A stretch of DNA of 9,201 nucleotides, from NCBI GenBank assembly GCA_031287295.1, contig JAITTH010000001.1, positions 1 to 9,201 on the forward strand. Reading direction: 5' to 3'. Each line of letters begins with the position of its first letter. Position 1 is the stretch's first letter. Source of the stretch: Eubacteriales Family XIII. Incertae Sedis bacterium. Lineage in GTDB: Bacteria; Bacillota; Clostridia; Peptostreptococcales; Anaerovoracaceae. The notes beneath the pieces were generated by a model that saw only the letters and a list, made by a program, of their open reading frames with translations, was not told where the DNA came from and ran no database searches. Of the stretch, positions 6,898 through 9,201 are shown one piece after another. Both the position numbers and the translations under genes were made by a program.

Positions 6898-7569
6898 ATG
6901 ACTACTTTGCTTTCTATACTATTCTATATCTTTCTGTTTTCTTTCGGCGCAACCATTGGAAGTTATATCAATGTCATTGCATACCGTACACCTCTGTTTC
7001 TACGCAGAAGATGTCGTTACTGTGGCACGAAGATACCGCTACGTCATCTCATCGTCAAAACGGTATCCGGCGGAATCGCCATTCTGTGTTGGACCATAGA
7101 ACCCTCGCCCAAGGCAATACTCTTCTTTGCCACGGCATGTGTTTTGCTCACCATTACACTGATAGACGTCGATACACAAAAAATTCCCGATTCTTGCAAC
7201 CTAGCGCTCTTCATTCTTGGGGTTACTGCCTTATGGGTCTGGCCGGAAGTAAGCCTGCTTTCACGCGGGATCGGATTTTTTGTCGTAAGCGTACCCTTAT
7301 TTATGATTGCACTCATCATTGCAGGTGCCTTTGGGATGGGCGATGTAAAACTGATGGCAGCAGCAGGGTTTCTTATCGGTTGGCAGAATGCGATTCTTGC
7401 GCTTTCCATCGGTCTCATCTTTGGCGGTTCATACGGTACATACCTTCTCGCCACAAAGAAAAAAGGACGCAAAGAACATTTCGCCTTTGGTCCCTGCCTC
7501 GCAATCGGCATTTTCCTATCTATGCTTTGGGGTAAACAGCTCATCCATCTCTATCTGTTCGGATTGTGA
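6898..7569 (+). CDS. Type IV prepilin peptidase (PilD/ComC type, A24 family), compact form
   Basis: This polytopic membrane aspartic peptidase would cleave the leader of type IV prepilins or competence pseudopilins at the inner face of the membrane and may N-methylate them. Seen in the 223 residues: a first membrane segment ending GATIGSYINVIAYR (17-30), the family's N-terminal signature; CRYCG (39-43); LIDVDTQKIPD (88-98) with the first catalytic Asp, probably Asp90; and the hallmark GMGDVKL (146-152) with Asp149. Further hydrophobic segments lie around 60-88, 100-115, 125-145 and 155-185. Usual family members are about 250 residues with two CxxC pairs; here the loop between the first helix and the single CxxC is about 30 residues shorter and the first pair is absent. 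The ATG has no ribosome-binding site and sits beside the promoter. No pilin or assembly ATPase gene is adjacent, so its substrates are encoded elsewhere. Confidence 0.9.
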   Translation: MTTLLSILFYIFLFSFGATIGSYINVIAYRTPLFLRRRCRYCGTKIPLRHLIVKTVSGGIAILCWTIEPSPKAILFFATACVLLTITLIDVDTQKIPDSCNLALFILGVTALWVWPEVSLLSRGIGFFVVSVPLFMIALIIAGAFGMGDVKLMAAAGFLIGWQNAILALSIGLIFGGSYGTYLLATKKKGRKEHFAFGPCLAIGIFLSMLWGKQLIHLYLFGL

Positions 7570-7594
7570 TGTTTTATTGTCTGTCACTTACGCA

Positions 7595-7642
7595 GACCCA
7601 GGTGACAAGTTTCAAGCAATCCATTTCAGGTGCTCCTGGGTC
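7595..7642. repeat. Inverted repeat between convergent genes
   Basis: GACCCAGG (7595-7602) and CCTGGGTC (7635-7642) are perfect 8-base inverted copies with a 32-base spacer. The right arm includes part of the stop codon of the CPBP gene. A second, overlapping pair TGTCAC (7582-7587) and GTGACA (7602-7607) could form a competing hairpin. Neither is followed by a T-tract on either strand, so it is not a standard intrinsic terminator. It occupies the whole 71-base gap where the two convergent transcripts meet and may act as a two-way 3'-end structure. Confidence 0.5.
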
Positions 7643-8567
7643 ACAGGTTGCTGATGCTTGTTTGCATGGCAGCCATGATACACGCAATGGCAATGTAAGT
7701 GAGAATATATGGCACACGAAAAAAGAACTTATACGCGTTTACTTTGGACTTTTGTCTTTCCGTCCATTGCTTCACAACTCTTCTTTTGGCAATAAAAATG
7801 CCAATGGCACTCAAGGTGAAAATACCGAGGACGCCGTAGTTGATAAACCACGGGACATTGAGCAGTGCGATTATGACCATGAATAGATTGTGCAGACAGT
7901 GCAGCACGATTGCCCATTTAATCGAATAACGAAATGTGATGTATCCAAGCAGGAGTCCGATGACAAATGAATGTCCAAACTGAATGAAATTCGTATGATA
8001 AAGTCCAAAGAGCGCCGCTCCTGAGACGACGGCAAAATTTCGTCCATGTCTGGAAAGTGCACGAAGCACGATACCCCGAAACAGAACTTCTTCAACGATT
8101 GGACCAACGATGACCATATTGATTACCGTATAGAGTAGACCGCCGTTTGTGGGGTCGAAGGGCTCAAAGACGATTCTTTTCCCTCCAAGCGCAAACAAGG
8201 CTTCTATCCCTTGCCCCAAGAGTTGGAAAACAGGCTGCATACCAATGATAAAAACGAACGCAGCAAAAAATGTACCCCGTGAAATGCTACGCGTTTCTTC
8301 CATAATTTCTTTGAACGGAAAATTCTTGCGGAAGCAGATATAGAGGAATGCCATGCCCACAAGGGATGCGAAAAGATAGACAATGCCATTGATGCGAAAC
8401 CCCGCAAAGAAAACAATCGCGAGGCTTGCAAACGATGTGATGACAAGATAACCGATCAGAGCAATCGCCAAAATATTCGCGTCGCTTCTTATCGCTGTTT
8501 TTGTAATGATTTCATCATTATAAATCGCTCTCAGGATTTGCTCCATTCTGCTGCTTTTCGGCAGCAC
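7641..8567 (-). CDS. CPBP-family (CAAX/Abi type) intramembrane metalloprotease
   Basis: The product is a polytopic membrane protein of the family that includes CAAX prenyl endopeptidase Rce1 and the bacterial Abi/bacteriocin self-immunity proteins. The three family motifs are present: EEVLFR (Glu159, Glu160, Arg164), FGLYH (Phe187 to His191) and HCLHN (His223 to Asn227). Together these form the predicted metal-dependent active site within the membrane. Hydrophobic segments lie near 30-55, 58-78, 100-117, 144-158, 177-190, 199-211, 217-236 and 243-260. A basic stretch (261-280) follows, then a last hydrophobic segment near 284-302, an extension beyond the motif core. The start is uncertain: GTG at 8567 with a poor ribosome site, or ATG at 8546 (residue 8), also poor. 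Its substrate cannot be told from sequence. No bacteriocin, quorum-peptide or toxin gene is adjacent, and its nearest neighbours are convergent or unrelated. Confidence 0.88.
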   Translation of the reverse strand: MLPKSSRMEQILRAIYNDEIITKTAIRSDANILAIALIGYLVITSFASLAIVFFAGFRINGIVYLFASLVGMAFLYICFRKNFPFKEIMEETRSISRGTFFAAFVFIIGMQPVFQLLGQGIEALFALGGKRIVFEPFDPTNGGLLYTVINMVIVGPIVEEVLFRGIVLRALSRHGRNFAVVSGAALFGLYHTNFIQFGHSFVIGLLLGYITFRYSIKWAIVLHCLHNLFMVIIALLNVPWFINYGVLGIFTLSAIGIFIAKRRVVKQWTERQKSKVNAYKFFFRVPYILTYIAIACIMAAMQTSISNL

Positions 8568-8589
8568 AAATACTTCATAAAAATTCTCT

Positions 8590-8629
8590 TAAGGTAGAGC
8601 GGATTGCTCGAACTCGCCTCTCTACCTTA
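8590..8629 (-). repeat. 10-bp hairpin in the leader of the CPBP gene
   Basis: TAAGGTAGAG (8590-8599) is perfectly complementary to CTCTACCTTA (8620-8629), with a 20-base loop. On the minus strand the stem ends 22 bases before the GTG start. It is followed by AGAGAA and a run of five T, a weak terminator-like tail, so it could act as an attenuator or an mRNA 5' stabiliser. Inside, GAGC and GCTC offer an alternative short pairing. Function is inferred only. Confidence 0.5.
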
Positions 8630-8634
8630 CCCTT

Positions 8635-8663
8635 ACTCTGCCATGTCACTCCTCAGGTGTCAA
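8635..8663 (-). promoter_or_regulatory. Possible promoter of the CPBP gene
   Basis: The minus strand has a perfect TTGACA (8663-8658). Seventeen bases downstream is CAGAGT (8640-8635), which matches TATAAT at only three positions. If used, transcription would start near 8628, almost exactly at the foot of the 10-bp hairpin, placing the hairpin at the very 5' end of the mRNA. Confidence 0.3.
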
Positions 8664-8718
8664 ATACCACACCCGCTTTGTTCCACTCATTGAATCTGAG
8701 CGATCGCCTTTTACTCAT

Positions 8719-8749
8719 TGTGACACGATAGTGAGGAAAGAATGTGACA
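8719..8749. repeat. Pair of TGTGACA direct repeats
   Basis: TGTGACA occurs at 8719-8725 and again at 8743-8749, 24 bases apart, with AT-rich flanks. An inverted TGTCAC lies at 8644-8649. The spacing and position upstream of both the CPBP gene and the tRNA are compatible with a regulator site, but a 7-base repeat can arise by chance. Confidence 0.3.
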
Positions 8750-8820
8750 ATATCATTTGATAACCACATATCCTTTCTTTTATAAGTTGGACACGATTCG
8801 GATGTAGCAAGAAGTTCTCG

Positions 8821-8849
8821 TTGACAAAACAATGCGAATATCCGAAAAT
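8821..8849 (+). promoter_or_regulatory. Probable promoter of the tRNA-Ala gene
   Basis: A perfect TTGACA (8821-8826) is followed after 17 bases by GAAAAT (8844-8849), four of six matches to the -10 consensus. Transcription would begin near 8856, leaving a 5' leader of about 23 bases for RNase P to remove. Confidence 0.5.
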
Positions 8850-8878
8850 ATATGAGTCTCACGAAGGTTTTAATATGT

Positions 8879-8954
8879 GGGGCTTTAGCTCAGCTGGGAG
8901 AGCGCGTGGTTCGCAATCACGAGGTCAGGGGTTCGATCCCCCTAAGCTCCACCA
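8879..8954 (+). tRNA. tRNA-Ala, anticodon CGC
   Basis: A complete 76-base cloverleaf can be drawn. The acceptor stem GGGGCTT pairs with AAGCTCC and contains a G3-U70 wobble, the known identity element for alanyl-tRNA synthetase. The D arm is GCTC/GAGC. The anticodon stem is CGTGG/TCACG around the loop TTCGCAA, giving anticodon CGC, which reads the alanine codon GCG. The variable loop is five bases. The T arm is AGGGG/CCCCT around TTCGATC. The discriminator is A and the 3' CCA (8952-8954) is encoded. It stands alone, with its own probable promoter and a strong terminator five bases downstream. A CGC-anticodon alanine tRNA supplements the UGC species that normally covers all or most alanine codons, which would suit a genome with fair use of GCG. 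Confidence 0.97.
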
Positions 8955-8958
8955 AACC

Positions 8959-8988
8959 CGAAAACCGTTGAAATATCAACGGTTTTCG
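8959..8988. terminator. 13-bp intrinsic terminator after tRNA-Ala, probably bidirectional
   Basis: CGAAAACCGTTGA (8959-8971) pairs perfectly with TCAACGGTTTTCG (8976-8988) around the loop AATA. The stem contains an A4/T4 block, so a T-run forms the end of the 3' arm on either strand, as in many bidirectional terminators. On the plus strand it ends the tRNA transcript; on the minus strand it lies 29 bases past the stop of the right-edge gene. Confidence 0.85.
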
Positions 8989-9017
8989 CACGTTCCGGGG
9001 TTGAAATTTTTCATTGA

Positions 9018-9201
9018 TTAGGCGGCATCAGCAAAGTTGCTTGTAGTAACAAGTTCGTTTTCAGGCGGTGATAAGTTCACACCCTCGCCACTGAATGTAA
9101 TGATGATATCTCCGGAGATATACGTGGCATAAATCTCTGCGTTTATTTTGGTTAAGCGTTCCAGCACAGAAACGTCCGGATTATGATAGCTTCTATGGTT
9201 T
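9018..9201 (-). CDS. C-terminal end of a probable ComEC-type metallo-beta-lactamase-domain protein (partial)
   Basis: A minus-strand frame is open from the right edge to a TAA at 9020-9018 and gives the last 60 residues of a protein. The first 16 visible residues read NHRSYHNPDVSVLERL, followed by TKINAEIYATYISGDIIITFSG. This resembles the end of the metallo-beta-lactamase domain of the competence protein ComEC/Rec2 and its relatives, where an N..Y.HP...VLERL helix is followed by an AxxYxT...G.I.I strand pair. The last 20 residues are a polar tail (PENELVTTSNFADAA) with no recognised motif. ComEC is the membrane channel for DNA uptake, but stand-alone secreted hydrolases with this fold end similarly, and the metal-binding motif lies outside the window. 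Family assignment is moderate; assignment to a true ComEC is uncertain. Confidence 0.55.
   Translation of the reverse strand, partial: NHRSYHNPDVSVLERLTKINAEIYATYISGDIIITFSGEGVNLSPPENELVTTSNFADAA

Larger units (their letters stand above)
8568..8878. other. Gene-free interval between the CPBP gene and the tRNA
   Basis: I find no convincing protein gene here on either strand; open frames are short, lack ribosome sites and resemble nothing known to me. It does contain a 10-bp hairpin close to the CPBP start, a consensus -35 on each strand, and two TGTGACA direct repeats. A further plus-strand pair, TTGATA (8757-8762) and TATAAG (8781-8786) with an 18-base spacer, could be a second promoter for the tRNA or for a small RNA. 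Confidence 0.6.

Noticed and set aside
7641..8567. CPBP protease as a bacteriocin-immunity or abortive-infection system
   Set aside because: No small secreted peptide, ABC exporter, toxin or phage-defence gene is adjacent; family membership alone does not show this role.
8591..8628. tRNA-like words GGTAGAGC (plus strand) and GTTCGAGC (minus strand), suggesting a tRNA remnant or attachment site
   Set aside because: The flanking stems do not pair as D, anticodon or T arms on either strand; the words are explained by the 10-bp hairpin.
8640..8652. Three-codon leader peptide (ATG GCA GAG TAA) behind AGGAG upstream of the CPBP hairpin
   Set aside because: The spacing of four bases is too short, the peptide is trivial, and it would lie upstream of the predicted transcription start.
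8653..8862. 69-codon minus-strand open frame in the gap before the tRNA
   Set aside because: It has no good ribosome site, no recognisable motif, an amino-acid composition like random translation, and it overlaps promoter-like sequences.
8879..8988. tRNA-Ala 3' end as an integration site for a mobile element
   Set aside because: The tRNA is followed directly by its terminator and an ordinary-looking gene end; no integrase, direct repeat of the tRNA end or phage gene is visible.

Overview
The window reads as chromosomal DNA of a Gram-positive bacterium, most likely a member of the Bacillota and probably of the clostridial side. Three things suggest this. PurL is the long single-chain form (1269 residues, synthetase fused to glutaminase) with no separate purS or purQ. 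The ribosome-binding sites are purine-rich and strong. The genes are tightly packed with sigma-A type promoters. By eye the base composition is moderate, neither very AT-rich nor GC-rich. I cannot name a genus.

Layout. Positions 1-5314, all on the minus strand, hold part of a de novo purine (IMP) operon transcribed as purL-purE-purC-purM; purM runs off the left edge. A promoter lies at 5427-5399. Upstream on the same strand is icd (5457-6671), a 404-residue NADP isocitrate dehydrogenase of the eukaryote-like type. It has its own extended -10 promoter and a short terminator embedded in the pur promoter. A divergent plus-strand gene (6898-7569) encodes a compact type IV prepilin peptidase whose promoter sits so close to the ATG that the mRNA looks leaderless. 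Convergent to it is a minus-strand CPBP/CAAX-type membrane protease (7641-8567). Next come a 310-base stretch without a gene but with repeats and promoter-like sites, a tRNA-Ala with anticodon CGC (8879-8954), a 13-bp terminator hairpin, and the last 60 codons of a minus-strand gene (9018-9201). The end of that protein resembles the C-terminus of ComEC-type metallo-beta-lactamase domains.

How the genes fit together. PurL (step 4), PurM (step 5), PurE (carboxylation step 6) and PurC (step 7) catalyse consecutive middle steps of the purine pathway. Icd makes 2-oxoglutarate and NADPH, which feed glutamate and glutamine supply, but it looks separately transcribed. The prepilin peptidase and the ComEC-like fragment could both belong to DNA uptake or pilus biology, but they are about 1.4 kb apart and not in one operon, so this link is only a suggestion.

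I see no CRISPR array, insertion sequence, phage or toxin-antitoxin module, and no strong candidate for a new multi-gene system. The most interesting points are the leaderless, shortened prepilin peptidase, the terminator nested in the pur promoter, and the structured DNA around the CPBP gene and the tRNA.
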